Shown: positions 39,450 through 49,807, counted from the stretch's first letter. The stretch: DNA of 64,000 nt from Rodentibacter myodis (GCF_001999305.1 NZ_MLHQ01000011.1:184604-248603), one strand, 5' to 3'. The notes: generated by a model not told the origin, from the letters alone. Program-made: numbers and translations.

Positions 39450-40463
39450 ATGAAATTTACGAAAAGAACATTTCTTAAATCAACAATGGCAATAGCCCTT
39501 TTATCCCTTGCCGGTTTTCATTCCAACTTAGCATATTCCAGCTCTTCAGAAACCATCAAATTAGGCTATTTGGTCAAACAGCCTGAAGAGCCGTGGTTTC
39601 AAACAGAATGGGCGTTTGCAGATAAAGCCGCAAAAGATTTAGGTGATGTACAAATCATCAAAATTGCCGTGCCTGATGGTGAAAAAACCTTAAATGCTAT
39701 TGATAATCTTGCTGCCAGTGGTGCAAAAGGCTTCGTGATTTGTACGCCTGATCCACGTTTAGGCCCGGCGATTATGGCAAAAGCACGTTCCTATGATTTG
39801 AAAGTGATTACTGTTGATGATCAATTCTTAAATGCCGCCGGTGAACCGATGAACAAAGTGCCGATCATTATGATGGCTGCCACTGAAATTGGTGAACGCC
39901 AAGGGCAAGAATTGTATAAAGAAATGCAAAATCGAGGCTGGGACGTAAAAGATACGGCGGTATTAGCCATTACCGCCGATGAATTGGATACCGCACGCAG
40001 ACGTACCGAAGGATCAATTTCCGCATTAATCAAAGCCGGTTTCCCTGAAAAACAAATCTATAAATCACCAACTAAGAGTAACGATATTCCGGGTGCTTTA
40101 GATGCCGCAAATTCAATGTTGGTGCAACATCCGGAAGTAAAACATTGGCTGATTGTCGGTATGAATGACAATACGGTTTTAGGCGGTGTACGGGCAACCG
40201 AAGGACAAGGGTTTAAAGCGGAAAATGTGGTGGGTATCGGCATTAATGGCGTTGATGCCGTTAACGAACTTTCCAAACCAAATACGACAGGTTTCCTCGG
40301 CTCTTTGTTACCAAGTCCTGATGTTCACGGTTATCGCAGTACCGAAATGCTCTATAAATGGGTTAAAGAGGGTGTTGAACCGGAAAAATACATTGCCGTG
40401 AAAGATGTTGTTTTCCTAAAACGCGACAACTTCAAAGAGGAACTTGCTAAAAAAGGTTTATAA
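39450..40463 (+). CDS. araF: L-arabinose-binding periplasmic protein
   Basis: 337 residues. A signal peptide of about 28 residues precedes a sugar-binding class fold very close to E. coli AraF: LVKQPEEPWFQTEW, PDGEKTLNAID, ASGAKGFVICTPDPRLG, DELDTARRRTEGS, VGMNDNTVLGGVRATEGQG and GINGVDAVNELSK, which include known arabinose contacts (Lys, Glu, Arg, Asn, Asp). GGGAG at 39438-39442 is the ribosome site. First gene of araFGH-araC. Confidence 0.95.
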   Translation: MKFTKRTFLKSTMAIALLSLAGFHSNLAYSSSSETIKLGYLVKQPEEPWFQTEWAFADKAAKDLGDVQIIKIAVPDGEKTLNAIDNLAASGAKGFVICTPDPRLGPAIMAKARSYDLKVITVDDQFLNAAGEPMNKVPIIMMAATEIGERQGQELYKEMQNRGWDVKDTAVLAITADELDTARRRTEGSISALIKAGFPEKQIYKSPTKSNDIPGALDAANSMLVQHPEVKHWLIVGMNDNTVLGGVRATEGQGFKAENVVGIGINGVDAVNELSKPNTTGFLGSLLPSPDVHGYRSTEMLYKWVKEGVEPEKYIAVKDVVFLKRDNFKEELAKKGL

Positions 40464-40544
40464 CACCTTATCCATCATCCTGTTGGTATTCGTAAAATCG
40501 GATACCAACACCTATCTCAAAATAATCTGAAAAAGGAGTTCGAT

Positions 40545-42047
40545 ATGCAGATTCCCTACTTAGAATTTGACAATATCAGCAAAGCCTTTCCCGGTGTAAA
40601 AGCATTACAAAATGTCTCCTTTAAATGTTATGAAGGCAAAGTTCACGCATTAATGGGGGAAAACGGCGCAGGTAAATCGACATTACTCAAAATTTTAAGC
40701 GGTAATTATTTACCGACCGAGGGTAAATTGTCTATTGGCGGCAGAATGATGACCTTCAAAAATACCAAAGAAGCCCTACTTGCCGGTATCGCAATTATTT
40801 ATCAAGAACTCAATATCGTGCCGGAAATGACCGTTGCCGAAAATCTTTGCTTGGGGCAACTGCCGAATGCGTTTGGTATCGTTGATAAAAAAGCATTAGT
40901 CGCAAGAACACAGCGTTATCTGGATAAATTGGAACTTAATATTTCACCGAATACCCCCTTAAAAGAACTTTCTATCGGACAATGGCAAATGATTGAAATC
41001 GCCAAAGCATTAAGCCGAGGTGCAAAAATCATAGCTTTTGACGAACCCACCAGCAGCCTTTCTGCACCGGAAATTGAGAAATTATTTAGTGTCATAAACG
41101 AATTAAAACAAGAAGGCAAAGTCATTCTCTACGTTTCTCATCGAATGGAAGAAATTTTCCGTATCAGCGATGAAATTACCGTATTGAAAGACGGACAATT
41201 TGTCGAAACCTTTTCTGATTTAAGCAAAATTGATAATGATGTACTGGTTCGTAGTATGGTTGGACGAAATCTTGGTGATATTTACCACTATCGCCCACGT
41301 GAAGTAGGAAAAACCCGCTTAAAACTGACCGCACTTTGTGGCACAAAACTTAAAGGCAACTTTGATCTGGAAGTGCGTGCCGGTGAAATTTTGGGCTTAT
41401 TCGGTTTGGTGGGTGCCGGTCGTTCCGAATTGTTGAAAATTATCTTTGGTGCCGATGCAATGACATCGGGAACGATTGAGTTAGACGGTCAATCCATCCA
41501 TATCCAAAAACCAAAAGATGCGATTGAACAAGGCATTGTGCTTTGTCCGGAAGATCGTAAAAAAGAAGGTATTATTCCAACGGCAACGGTTGGAGAAAAT
41601 ATCAACATCAGCGCACGCCGTACCCATAATTTTTTGAAATTTATCATTAATGAGAAATGGGAACGTGAAAATGCCGAAAAACAATGCCAACAAATGAATG
41701 TAAAAACACCGTCAATCGATCAAATTATTGTGAATTTATCCGGCGGTAATCAACAAAAAGCGATTTTGGGGCGTTGGTTATCGGAAGATATTAAAGTTCT
41801 GCTATTGGATGAACCAACCCGTGGTATTGATATTGGAGCGAAATCCGAAATCTATGACCTGATTTTTAAACTTGCCGATGAAAAACTGGCAATTATTGTT
41901 GTCTCCAGTGATTTGCCGGAGGTCATCGGATTATCGGATCGCATTATGGTAATGCGATCTCAACAAATAATGGGGGCCATCGAACGACAAAATGCAACGG
42001 AAGAAAATATCTTGAAGCTGGCAATGGTTGAAAGTAAAACCGCTTAA
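40545..42047 (+). CDS. araG: L-arabinose ABC transporter, ATP-binding protein
   Basis: 500 residues with two ATPase domains, as usual in sugar importers of this family. The first has GENGAGKST (Walker A), [15 protein letters not shown] (signature) and AFDEPTSSL (Walker B). The second has the degenerate [10 protein letters not shown] in place of Walker [16 protein letters not shown] and [20 protein letters not shown] upstream gives the start. It lies between araF and araH. Confidence 0.95.
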   Translation: MQIPYLEFDNISKAFPGVKALQNVSFKCYEGKVHALMGENGAGKSTLLKILSGNYLPTEGKLSIGGRMMTFKNTKEALLAGIAIIYQELNIVPEMTVAENLCLGQLPNAFGIVDKKALVARTQRYLDKLELNISPNTPLKELSIGQWQMIEIAKALSRGAKIIAFDEPTSSLSAPEIEKLFSVINELKQEGKVILYVSHRMEEIFRISDEITVLKDGQFVETFSDLSKIDNDVLVRSMVGRNLGDIYHYRPREVGKTRLKLTALCGTKLKGNFDLEVRAGEILGLFGLVGAGRSELLKIIFGADAMTSGTIELDGQSIHIQKPKDAIEQGIVLCPEDRKKEGIIPTATVGENINISARRTHNFLKFIINEKWERENAEKQCQQMNVKTPSIDQIIVNLSGGNQQKAILGRWLSEDIKVLLLDEPTRGIDIGAKSEIYDLIFKLADEKLAIIVVSSDLPEVIGLSDRIMVMRSQQIMGAIERQNATEENILKLAMVESKTA

Positions 42048-42078
42048 CGTATAACGAATTAATCTGGGAGGTATCTCT

Positions 42079-43056
42079 ATGAACGCAGCAAATTCAGCAG
42101 AAAAACATCAAATTGGGATGTTAAACAAAATTTGGCATTCCTATGGAATGTTGCTTATTTTCTTTGTGATCTTCATCGCATCTTGTCTTTTTATTCCAAA
42201 CTTCGCCACCGTTATCAATATGAAAGGGCTGGGCTTAGCCATTTCAATGAGCGGAATGGTCGCTTGCGGTATGTTATTTTGCCTTGCCGCAGGAGAAATC
42301 GATCTTTCTGTGGCATCCGTTATTGCTTGTGCAGGCGTTGTAACCGCCGTGGTATTAAATTTAACGCAAAATATTTTCCTCGGCATTTCTGCAGGTCTTG
42401 GTCTGGGAGCGTTAATTGGATTGATTAATGGTTTCGTCATTGCAAAATTAAAAATTAATTCTCTCATCACAACACTTGCCACAATGCAAATCGCACGTGG
42501 CTTAGGCTATATTATTTCAGATGGGAAAGCTGTCGGTATCACTACCGAAGAATTTTTCGATATTGGTTATGAATCTATCCTCGGCGTTCCACTACCAATT
42601 ATCTTCACTATTATTTGCATTACTATTTTCGGCTTTCTATTAAGCAAAACCACTTACGGACGTAACACTCTTGCGATAGGCGGTAACGAAGAAGCCTCTC
42701 GTTTAGCCGGTATTAATGTTGATCGTACCAAACTCACTATCTTTGTCGTTTCAGGTTTGATCTCTGCGCTCGCCGGAGTGATTTTAGCCGCCCGAATGAC
42801 CAGCGGACAACCAATGACTTCTATCGGATTTGAATTAGTTGCTATTTCGGCTTGCGTACTTGGTGGGGTTTCCTTAAATGGTGGTGTGGCAAAAATTTCC
42901 TTCATCATTGCCGGTGTCTTGATTTTAGGCACAATTGAAAATGCAATGAATTTACTGAATATTTCACCTTTTGCACAATATGTGGTGCGCGGATTAATTT
43001 TGCTTATTGCGGTCATTTTTGATAAATATAAACAAAAATTTATTAAAGCATCGTGA
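42079..43056 (+). CDS. araH: L-arabinose ABC transporter permease
   Basis: 325 residues, BPD_transp_2 family with 8-10 membrane helices. Typical features are CLAAGEIDLSVASV, the cytoplasmic coupling loop GGNEEASRLAGINV that contacts the ATPase, and ACVLGGVSLNGG. GGGAGG at 42066-42071 supports the start. araC begins 10 bases after its stop. Confidence 0.95.
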   Translation: MNAANSAEKHQIGMLNKIWHSYGMLLIFFVIFIASCLFIPNFATVINMKGLGLAISMSGMVACGMLFCLAAGEIDLSVASVIACAGVVTAVVLNLTQNIFLGISAGLGLGALIGLINGFVIAKLKINSLITTLATMQIARGLGYIISDGKAVGITTEEFFDIGYESILGVPLPIIFTIICITIFGFLLSKTTYGRNTLAIGGNEEASRLAGINVDRTKLTIFVVSGLISALAGVILAARMTSGQPMTSIGFELVAISACVLGGVSLNGGVAKISFIIAGVLILGTIENAMNLLNISPFAQYVVRGLILLIAVIFDKYKQKFIKAS

Positions 43057-43066
43057 TTCCAACAAA

Positions 43067-43921
43067 ATGAAACAAAATGAGATGAATAAACAATCCAATC
43101 CGCTTCTTCCCGGCTACAATTTTGGCGCTTATTTAGTAGCGGGTTGCACACCCATTGAAAAGGGCGAAGAACTGGACTTCACCATTAATCGCCCCAATGG
43201 AATGAAAGGTTACATTATTAATCTCACCATTAAAGGCAAAGGCACAATTTTCAGTGGAAAAAGTGCCTTTGATTGCTCCGTTGGTGATTTGCTGTTATTC
43301 CCACCTAATGCCATTCATTACTACCACCGTGCAGAACAAGTGGAGCAATGGCATCACCAGTGGATTTATTTCCGTCCAAGATCCCTATGGTTAAACTGGC
43401 TAAATTGGAGTAACACCGTTCAGCATATCGGACGCTTAACCATTCCTGATATGCAAAACTATCAAGATATTCTTCAGTTATTTCAATCAATAGAGAAAGA
43501 ATACAATTCGGATGATTTATTGAGTGAAGAAATGTCAATGTGTTTATTAGAACAACTTCTTATTAAATGTTTTAAATTAGATCCTTCCAATAAACAGCGT
43601 TTACTTGATCCCCGCATTTTATCTACCTGCCATTTTATTACGGATAATTTAGATAAAAATTATAATATTGCCGAAATTGCCGCCCATATCCATATTTCCC
43701 CTTCTCGCTTATCACATCTTTTTGTTCAACAAATCGGCACAGGGATTATCAAATGGCGGGAAGAACAAAGAATGATAAAAGCAGAATATTTACTACACGC
43801 CTCTAATGCCCCGATTTACCATATAGCCCGCCAATTAGGCTATGATGATCAACTCTATTTTTCACGTCTTTTTAAACGTCACTCGGGATTAAACCCTTCT
43901 GAATATCGCAATTCAAGATAA
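43067..43921 (+). CDS. araC: Arabinose operon regulator AraC
   Basis: 284 residues from the ATG at 43067; another ATG at 43082 gives 279, and neither has a clear ribosome site. N-terminal arm and cupin domain match E. coli AraC closely: NPLLPGYNFGAYLVAG, NRPNGMKGYIINLTI, GDLLLFPPNAIHYY, HHQWIYFRPR. The C-terminal two helix-turn-helix units contain HISPSRLSHLFVQQIG and YDDQLYFSRLFKRHSG. Its position directly behind araH means it is transcribed with the uptake genes, unlike E. coli, where araC diverges from araBAD. Confidence 0.95.
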   Translation: MKQNEMNKQSNPLLPGYNFGAYLVAGCTPIEKGEELDFTINRPNGMKGYIINLTIKGKGTIFSGKSAFDCSVGDLLLFPPNAIHYYHRAEQVEQWHHQWIYFRPRSLWLNWLNWSNTVQHIGRLTIPDMQNYQDILQLFQSIEKEYNSDDLLSEEMSMCLLEQLLIKCFKLDPSNKQRLLDPRILSTCHFITDNLDKNYNIAEIAAHIHISPSRLSHLFVQQIGTGIIKWREEQRMIKAEYLLHASNAPIYHIARQLGYDDQLYFSRLFKRHSGLNPSEYRNSR

Positions 43922-44003
43922 CCTATCTTGATGATTTATCATTAAAAACATCTCTTCCTAAGAATAAGGCAAGGGATTTTTTATTAATGATATTGAATAA
44001 AAA

Positions 44004-44019
44004 TATGACCCACATCACA
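44004..44019 (+). promoter_or_regulatory. CRP site of the araBA promoter
   Basis: TATGA-CCCACA-TCACA matches the CRP core at 9 of 10 positions. Its centre lies about 28 bases upstream of the centre of the first AraC half-site. Confidence 0.6.
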
Positions 44020-44031
44020 AAATATCATAGC

Positions 44032-44069
44032 CGACTATTTTATCCATATAAATAGCATATTTCCCCTCA
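44032..44069 (+). promoter_or_regulatory. AraC activator half-sites (araI1 and araI2 type)
   Basis: Half-site 1 (44032-44048) ends in TATTTTATCCATA, close to E. coli I1. Half-site 2 (44053-44069) starts TAGCATATTTC. The two start points are exactly 21 bases apart, the E. coli I1-I2 spacing, and half-site 2 overlaps the -35 element by 3 bases. Confidence 0.65.
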
Positions 44070-44095
44070 CTGCCCTTAAAAATTAAGACTAAGAT
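44067..44095 (+). promoter_or_regulatory. araBA promoter
   Basis: TCACTG (44067-44072) and TAAGAT (44090-44095) are 17 bases apart, placing the start of transcription near 44102 and leaving a leader of about 54 bases. Confidence 0.5.
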
Positions 44096-44155
44096 TTCCC
44101 CAAGTTTTTATACAAACATACTTTATTCATCTAAATTTTAGTTAGGGAGGAAATA

Positions 44156-45754
44156 ATGCCTTCAAATAAAGATCTTATCCGCAATGGAAATATTGCTATT
44201 GGTATTGAATTTGGTTCGACCCGAATCAAAGCAGTACTGATTGATCCCCTTGGAAATATTCTGGCAAGCGGTGGTTTTAACTGGGAAAATCAGCTACTTG
44301 ATGGGATATGGACTTATTCTCAAGAAAGCATTTGGCTGGGATTACAAAAGGCTTATCAAGCCCTAAAACAAGCCGTTAAAGAAAAATATAATTTGCCGAT
44401 CACCTCGGCGCAAGCTCTCGGCATTAGCGGAATGATGCACGGTTATATTCCTTTTGATCGTCAAAAAAATCAGCTCGTCCCGTTTCGCACTTGGCGGAAT
44501 AATTTCACCCTAAAATCTTCGCAAAAACTGACCGCACTTTTTCAGCACAATATCCCGCAACGTTGGAGCATTGCACATCTTTATCACGCCATTCTCAACC
44601 AAGAACCACACGTTGCGCAAATTGATTACCTCACGCCCCTAAGCGGTTATGTTCACTGGATGCTAAGCGGTGAAAAAGTGCTTGGTATCGGCGAGGCATC
44701 CGGAATGTTCCCGATTAACCCACAAACAAAATCCTATGATCAATTAATGTTGGATAAATTCGATCAACTCATTGAAGAGAAAAATTATCCTTGGAAAATC
44801 ACTGAAATTCTACCGAAAGTATTACCCGCAGGACAAATCGCCGGTTATTTAACGGAATCCGGCGCACGTTTGTTAGATCCAAGCGGACAATTGCAAGCCG
44901 GAATCAAAATGTGTCCGCCTGAAGGAGATGCAGGTACAGGAATGGTTGCGACCAACAGCATTAAAGAAACGACCGGTAATATTTCCGCCGGCACTTCCGC
45001 ATTCGCTATGGTTGTATTAAAAAAAGCCCTTTCTAATGTTTATGAGCAATTAGATATGGTGACAACACCCGCCGGTAAACCTGTTGCTATGGCACACGCC
45101 AATAATTGCACAACGGATATTAATGCTTGGATCACTATTTTCGGTGAATGTTTAGATTTATTTGGTGCAACACAAGATACCAATCCTCTTTATGAAAAAC
45201 TGTTCCAACACGCTCTGCAAGGGGATAACGACTGCGGCGGCTTACTGTCTTATGGATTTTATTCCGGCGAACACGGTGTCGGCTTGGAAGAAGGTTGCCC
45301 GTTATTTCTTCACCCGACCAATAGTCTCTTTAATCTTGCCAATTTGATCCGCACACATCTATACAGTGCTTTCGGGGCAATGAAATTAGGGATGGATATT
45401 TTAATGAAGCAGGAAAAAGCCGAGATTACACAAATTCTTGCCCACGGCGGAATTTTTAAAACGCCGAATGTCGCCTCAAAAATTCTTGCCTCCGCCCTTG
45501 ATGTTCCCGTTGCGGTGATGGACACGGCATCCGAAGGCGGTGCTTGGGGCATTGCACTTCTCGCTAATTATCTCACCTATGCCCCAACGCAATCATTAGA
45601 ACAATATTTAGACAAAACAATCTTTAAAAATACCGCACTTTCTCTTAGCGAACCTGATCCGCTGACAAAACAAGGATATGAAAAATTTATGCAACATTAT
45701 ACGCAAGGTATATCCATTGCAAAAACAGCGGCAAACTTTGCCTCAAATAAATAA
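44156..45754 (+). CDS. araB: FGGY-family kinase, presumed L-ribulokinase of the non-E. coli type
   Basis: 532 residues. FGGY kinase features: N-terminal phosphate-binding IGIEFGSTRIKAVLID, a conserved SGMMHGYIPFD block, and the catalytic Asp region PPEGDAGTG. The sequence differs from the 566-residue E. coli AraB in its conserved blocks and, as far as I remember, is closer to the kinases of about 530 residues found with araA in lactobacilli and clostridia. Between the AraC-controlled promoter and araA it most likely phosphorylates L-ribulose; xylulokinase activity is the alternative. AGGGAGG at 44143-44149 gives a strong start. Confidence 0.82.
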   Translation: MPSNKDLIRNGNIAIGIEFGSTRIKAVLIDPLGNILASGGFNWENQLLDGIWTYSQESIWLGLQKAYQALKQAVKEKYNLPITSAQALGISGMMHGYIPFDRQKNQLVPFRTWRNNFTLKSSQKLTALFQHNIPQRWSIAHLYHAILNQEPHVAQIDYLTPLSGYVHWMLSGEKVLGIGEASGMFPINPQTKSYDQLMLDKFDQLIEEKNYPWKITEILPKVLPAGQIAGYLTESGARLLDPSGQLQAGIKMCPPEGDAGTGMVATNSIKETTGNISAGTSAFAMVVLKKALSNVYEQLDMVTTPAGKPVAMAHANNCTTDINAWITIFGECLDLFGATQDTNPLYEKLFQHALQGDNDCGGLLSYGFYSGEHGVGLEEGCPLFLHPTNSLFNLANLIRTHLYSAFGAMKLGMDILMKQEKAEITQILAHGGIFKTPNVASKILASALDVPVAVMDTASEGGAWGIALLANYLTYAPTQSLEQYLDKTIFKNTALSLSEPDPLTKQGYEKFMQHYTQGISIAKTAANFASNK

Positions 45755-45784
45755 TCACACCATTTAATGAACAGGAGTAACACG

Positions 45785-47272
45785 ATGGAATTTCTCAAAA
45801 AACTTGAAGTCTGGTTTGTTGTGGGTAGCCAACATTTGTATGGCGAAGAAGCACTACAACAAGTGAAAAAAAATGCAACGCAGATCACAAATTACTTGAA
45901 TGAACAAAATCCGTTTATTCAAATTAAACTCAAATCATTAGCGACCACACCGGACGATATTCTCAATATTTGTCAAGACGCCAACAATACGGATCAATGT
46001 GCCGGCTTAATTGCGTGGATGCATACCTTCTCGCCCTCTAAAATGTGGATCGCTGGTTTATCCCAACTGACAAAACCCCTCTTGCAATTTCACACCCAAT
46101 TTAATCAAAACATTCCTTGGAATGACATTGATATGGATTATATGAATCTGCATCAAACCGCTCACGGTGATCGTGAATTCGGCTTTTTAGCCGCACGTTT
46201 ACGCAAGCCAAGAACCATTGTTGTCGGTCATTGGCAAAGTGAAACGGTGCAACAAAAACTCGATTGCTGGATGCGTGTTATTGCGGCAATTTATGATCAA
46301 AAACACTTAAAAGTGGCACGTTTTGGCGACAATATGCGTGAAGTTGCTGTAACGGAAGGGGATAAAGTAGAAGCACAAATCAAATTCGGTTACAGTGTAA
46401 ACGGCTATGGTGTTTATGAATTGGTTAATGCCATTGAACAGGTTACAGAAGAAGAGATTAGTGCTTTAGTTCGGGAATATGAAGCCAATTATCAACCGGC
46501 AGATTGTCTGCAAAAAACAGGCGAAAAACGAACCGCACTTTTAGATAGCGCACGGATTGAATTAGGGTTAAAAGCATTTTTAGAAAAAGGCGGTTTTAAA
46601 GCCTTTACCGATACCTTTGAAAATCTCAACGGATTAAAACAACTTCCCGGCTTGGCGGTTCAACGTTTAATGCAACAAGGTTATGGCTTTGGTGCTGAGG
46701 GCGACTGGAAAACGGCGGCATTAGTGCGGGCAGTGAAAGTAATGGGCTACGGCTTGCCAAAAGGTTCTTCCTTTATGGAAGATTACACCTATAACTTAGA
46801 TGAAAATAACGAAGTTGTATTAGGCGCACATATGCTCGAAGTTTGTCCCTCTATTGCACAGGATAAGCCGATCTTAGACATTAAACCGCTCGGTATCGGA
46901 GGTAAAGAAGATCCCGTCCGTTTGATTTTCACCGCCAAAGCCGGTGCTGCCGTTAATGCAACCATTGTCGATATGGGCAATCATTTCCGAATGATTGTTG
47001 CCGATATTGAAGCGATTGATAAACCACAACCAATGCCAAATTTACCGGTAGGTCACGCTTTTTGGAAACTACAACCAAATTTTGATATTGGCACACAAGC
47101 GTGGATTCTTGCCGGCGGCGCACACCATAGTGCATTTAGTTTAGATGTTGATGCCGAAATGTTACGCACTTTTGCCGAACATTTTGGTATTGAATTTATT
47201 CACATCAATCGTGATACCAATCTCGCCACGCTAAAAAACGAACTTCGTTGGAATGAAATTGCATATAAATAA
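45785..47272 (+). CDS. araA: L-arabinose isomerase
   Basis: 495 residues from the ATG at 45785, which has AGGAG at 45773-45777; an earlier in-frame ATG at 45767 lies before that site. The enzyme converts L-arabinose to L-ribulose in the cytoplasm using manganese. Family features: EVWFVVGSQHLYG, HTFSPSKMWI, LLQFHTQFN, SFMEDYTY and HMLEVCPSI with metal-binding Glu and His residues, and LAGGAHHSAF. It closes the operon; the expected next gene araD is absent and a terminator follows directly. Confidence 0.96.
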   Translation: MEFLKKLEVWFVVGSQHLYGEEALQQVKKNATQITNYLNEQNPFIQIKLKSLATTPDDILNICQDANNTDQCAGLIAWMHTFSPSKMWIAGLSQLTKPLLQFHTQFNQNIPWNDIDMDYMNLHQTAHGDREFGFLAARLRKPRTIVVGHWQSETVQQKLDCWMRVIAAIYDQKHLKVARFGDNMREVAVTEGDKVEAQIKFGYSVNGYGVYELVNAIEQVTEEEISALVREYEANYQPADCLQKTGEKRTALLDSARIELGLKAFLEKGGFKAFTDTFENLNGLKQLPGLAVQRLMQQGYGFGAEGDWKTAALVRAVKVMGYGLPKGSSFMEDYTYNLDENNEVVLGAHMLEVCPSIAQDKPILDIKPLGIGGKEDPVRLIFTAKAGAAVNATIVDMGNHFRMIVADIEAIDKPQPMPNLPVGHAFWKLQPNFDIGTQAWILAGGAHHSAFSLDVDAEMLRTFAEHFGIEFIHINRDTNLATLKNELRWNEIAYK

Positions 47273-47291
47273 ACGCATTTTTAGATAAAAC

Positions 47292-47320
47292 AAAGGTTGG
47301 GCATTCCCAACCTTTTCTTT
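47292..47320. terminator. araBA / hldE convergent terminator
   Basis: AAAGGTTGGG (47292-47301) pairs with CCCAACCTTT (47306-47315) around CATT, followed by TCTTT. It ends the arabinose operon and may also serve hldE. Confidence 0.85.
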
Positions 47321-47325
47321 TCCAT

Positions 47326-48756
47326 TTAATCTTTCAATGCTTTAATCTTTTCAATCACATTTGTGGTTGAGCAGCCGTTTTCAAAGTTTAGTACTTTGAC
47401 CTCTCCACCGTTTGCCCAAACTTCTTGGCTGCCGGCGATTTCTTCCGGTTTATAATCCCCACCTTTAACCAGTAAATCAGGCAGAATTTCGCCAATTAAG
47501 CGTTGTGGCGTGTCTTCAGTAAATGGCACAAGCCAATCTACGGAAGCCAAGCCTGCAAGCACTGCCATTCGGGTTTCAAGGTTATTGATTGGGCGACTTT
47601 CACCTTTCAAACGTTTTACCGATTCATCACTGTTTACGGCGACAATTAAGCGATCACCCAATTTTCGGGCATTTTCAAGATAAGAAACGTGTCCCGGGTG
47701 CAAAATATCGAAACAGCCGTTTGTCATCACAATTTTTTCGCCTCGTGCTTTTGCTTGTGCAACGGCTTCTTTAAGTTGAGCCTCGTTCATTATGCCAAAT
47801 CCGCTTTCCGGACGGGCGTGAAGGGCGTTTTCCAGTTCCACGGTGGAAACCGTTGAAGTCCCCAGTTTGCCCACCACAATCCCTGCGGCAACATTGGCAA
47901 GATAACAAGATTCTTCAAAAGAACGTCCATCTGCCAATGCCGTTGCCAACACACTAATCACGGTATCTCCCGCCCCTGTTACGTCAAAGACTTCTTTTGC
48001 CACCGTTGGCAAATGGTAAGGTTCTTGATTTGGGCGAAGTAAGGTCATCCCTTTTTCGGAACGGGTGACTAAAAGTGCGGTCAATTCAATGTCTGAAATA
48101 AGTTTTAAACCTTTTTCGATAATCTCTTGTTCGGCATTGCATTTTCCCACCACCGCTTCAAACTCCGACATATTCGGCGTGAGTAAGGTTGCGCCACGAT
48201 AACGCTCAAAATCCGTCCCTTTTGGATCAATGAGTACCGGCACATTGGCTTTGCGGGCAATTTGGATCATTTGTTGCACGTCTTTTAAGGTGCCTTTGCC
48301 ATAATCGGAAAGAATCAAAGCGCCGTAATTTTTGACCGCACTTTCTAATTTAGCCAGTAAATCTTGGCAATCCACATTTTGGAAATCTTCTTCAAAATCA
48401 AGGCGTAAAAGCTGTTGATGACGGGATAATATACGCAATTTAGTGATTGTCGGGTGGGTATTTAACGCCACAAAATTGCAATCAATATGTTGGGTTTTCA
48501 ATAAACGGGAAAGGGCTTCACCCGTCTCATCTTGTCCAATCAATCCCATTAATTGCACCGGCACATTTAAAGAAGCGATATTCATCGCCACATTTGCCGC
48601 ACCGCCTGCACGTTCTTCATTTTCCTGCACACGCACCACCGGCACCGGCGCTTCCGGTGAAATACGGTTGGTTGCGCCAAACCAGTAACGATCGAGCATT
48701 ACATCGCCTAAAACAAGCACTTTTGCCTGCTTAAATTCCGCTGAATATTGAGCCAT
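47326..48756 (-). CDS. hldE: Bifunctional heptose kinase / adenylyltransferase HldE
   Basis: 476 residues from the ATG at 48756, preceded by GAGAGAG; an ATG at 48771 is in frame but lies before that site. HldE makes ADP-heptose for the LPS inner core. The N-terminal ribokinase-like domain (1-318) has [11 protein letters not shown] and DVTGAGDT; the C-terminal nucleotidyltransferase domain has [15 protein letters not shown] with the HxGH motif. Divergent from lpxL, another lipid A gene. Confidence 0.96.
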   Translation of the reverse strand: MAQYSAEFKQAKVLVLGDVMLDRYWFGATNRISPEAPVPVVRVQENEERAGGAANVAMNIASLNVPVQLMGLIGQDETGEALSRLLKTQHIDCNFVALNTHPTITKLRILSRHQQLLRLDFEEDFQNVDCQDLLAKLESAVKNYGALILSDYGKGTLKDVQQMIQIARKANVPVLIDPKGTDFERYRGATLLTPNMSEFEAVVGKCNAEQEIIEKGLKLISDIELTALLVTRSEKGMTLLRPNQEPYHLPTVAKEVFDVTGAGDTVISVLATALADGRSFEESCYLANVAAGIVVGKLGTSTVSTVELENALHARPESGFGIMNEAQLKEAVAQAKARGEKIVMTNGCFDILHPGHVSYLENARKLGDRLIVAVNSDESVKRLKGESRPINNLETRMAVLAGLASVDWLVPFTEDTPQRLIGEILPDLLVKGGDYKPEEIAGSQEVWANGGEVKVLNFENGCSTTNVIEKIKALKD

Positions 48757-48842
48757 TTTGTTCTCTCTCATAAAAAAATTGGGGCGATTTTACCACAAGT
48801 CATTTTTACGTTAAACTACGCCACCATTTTGCAAGGATTTTT

Positions 48843-49778
48843 ATGAAAAACACCAAACTTCCGACTTTTCAACGTGCTTTTCTTGCGCCGAAATATTGGG
48901 GCTTTTGGCTCGGCGTGGGAATTTGGCGTGCATTGTTATTACTCCCCTACCCTATTTTACGGCATCTCGGCAACGGTTTAGGTTGGCTTTTTTCACGCCT
49001 AAAAGTGGGAAAACGCCGTGCTGCCATTGCACGCCGTAATCTTGAACTTTGCTTTCCCGATATTTCGGCAACCGAACGCGAAGCCCTCTTGCAAGAAAAT
49101 TTACGTTCGGTGGGAATGGCAATCATTGAAACCGGAATGGCGTGGTTTTGGTCGGATTCTCGCATAAAAAAATGGTCAAAAATTGACGGATTACATTATC
49201 TAAAAGAGAACCAACAAGACGGCATTATCTTTGTGGGTGTGCATTTTTTAACCCTTGAACTGGGTGCGCGTATTGTAGGTTTGCACCACCCCGGTTTAGG
49301 TGTGTATCGACCAAATGACAACCCTGCTTTCGATTGGCTACAAACCCAAGGTCGCTTGCGTTCAAACAAAGATATGCTTGATCGTAAAGATTTGCGTGGA
49401 ATTATTAAAGCCATTCGCAATGGTGAAACCATTTGGTATGCACCGGATCACGATTATGGAAGAAAAAATGCGGTGTTCGTTCCCTTTTTTGCGGTGAAAG
49501 AGGCTTGCACCACCACCGGCAGTTATTACCTATTAAAATCATCGCCAAAAAGCAAAGTGATTCCTTTTGCCCCACTTCGCAATCAAGACGGTTCAGGCTA
49601 TACCGTGAGCATTTCCGCCCCGGTGGATTTTAGCGATTTGGATGATGAAACCGCCGTTGCGGTGCGAATGAATCAAATCGTAGAAAAAGAAATTATGAAA
49701 GGTGTCAGCCAATATATGTGGTTGCACCGCCGGTTCAAAACCCGCCCACAAGAAAGCGATGTAAGCCTATATGATTAA
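48843..49778 (+). CDS. lpxL: Lipid A late acyltransferase (LpxL/HtrB)
   Basis: 311 residues. An inner membrane acyltransferase adding a secondary acyl chain to Kdo2-lipid A. N-terminal membrane helix near 18-38; the catalytic H-X4-E motif is in GVHFLTLELGAR. Other family blocks are DNPAFDWLQTQGR and WYAPDHDYG. HtrB is named for the H. influenzae homolog next to hldE (rfaE), as here. AAGGATTTTT precedes the start. Confidence 0.95.
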   Translation: MKNTKLPTFQRAFLAPKYWGFWLGVGIWRALLLLPYPILRHLGNGLGWLFSRLKVGKRRAAIARRNLELCFPDISATEREALLQENLRSVGMAIIETGMAWFWSDSRIKKWSKIDGLHYLKENQQDGIIFVGVHFLTLELGARIVGLHHPGLGVYRPNDNPAFDWLQTQGRLRSNKDMLDRKDLRGIIKAIRNGETIWYAPDHDYGRKNAVFVPFFAVKEACTTTGSYYLLKSSPKSKVIPFAPLRNQDGSGYTVSISAPVDFSDLDDETAVAVRMNQIVEKEIMKGVSQYMWLHRRFKTRPQESDVSLYD

Positions 49779-49807
49779 AAGTGCGGTCGAAAATGACCGC
49801 ACTTTTT
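49777..49807 (+). terminator. lpxL terminator (uptake-signal hairpin)
   Basis: AAAAGTGCGGTC (49777-49788) pairs with GACCGCACTTTT (49795-49806), partly overlapping the lpxL stop codon. Confidence 0.75.
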
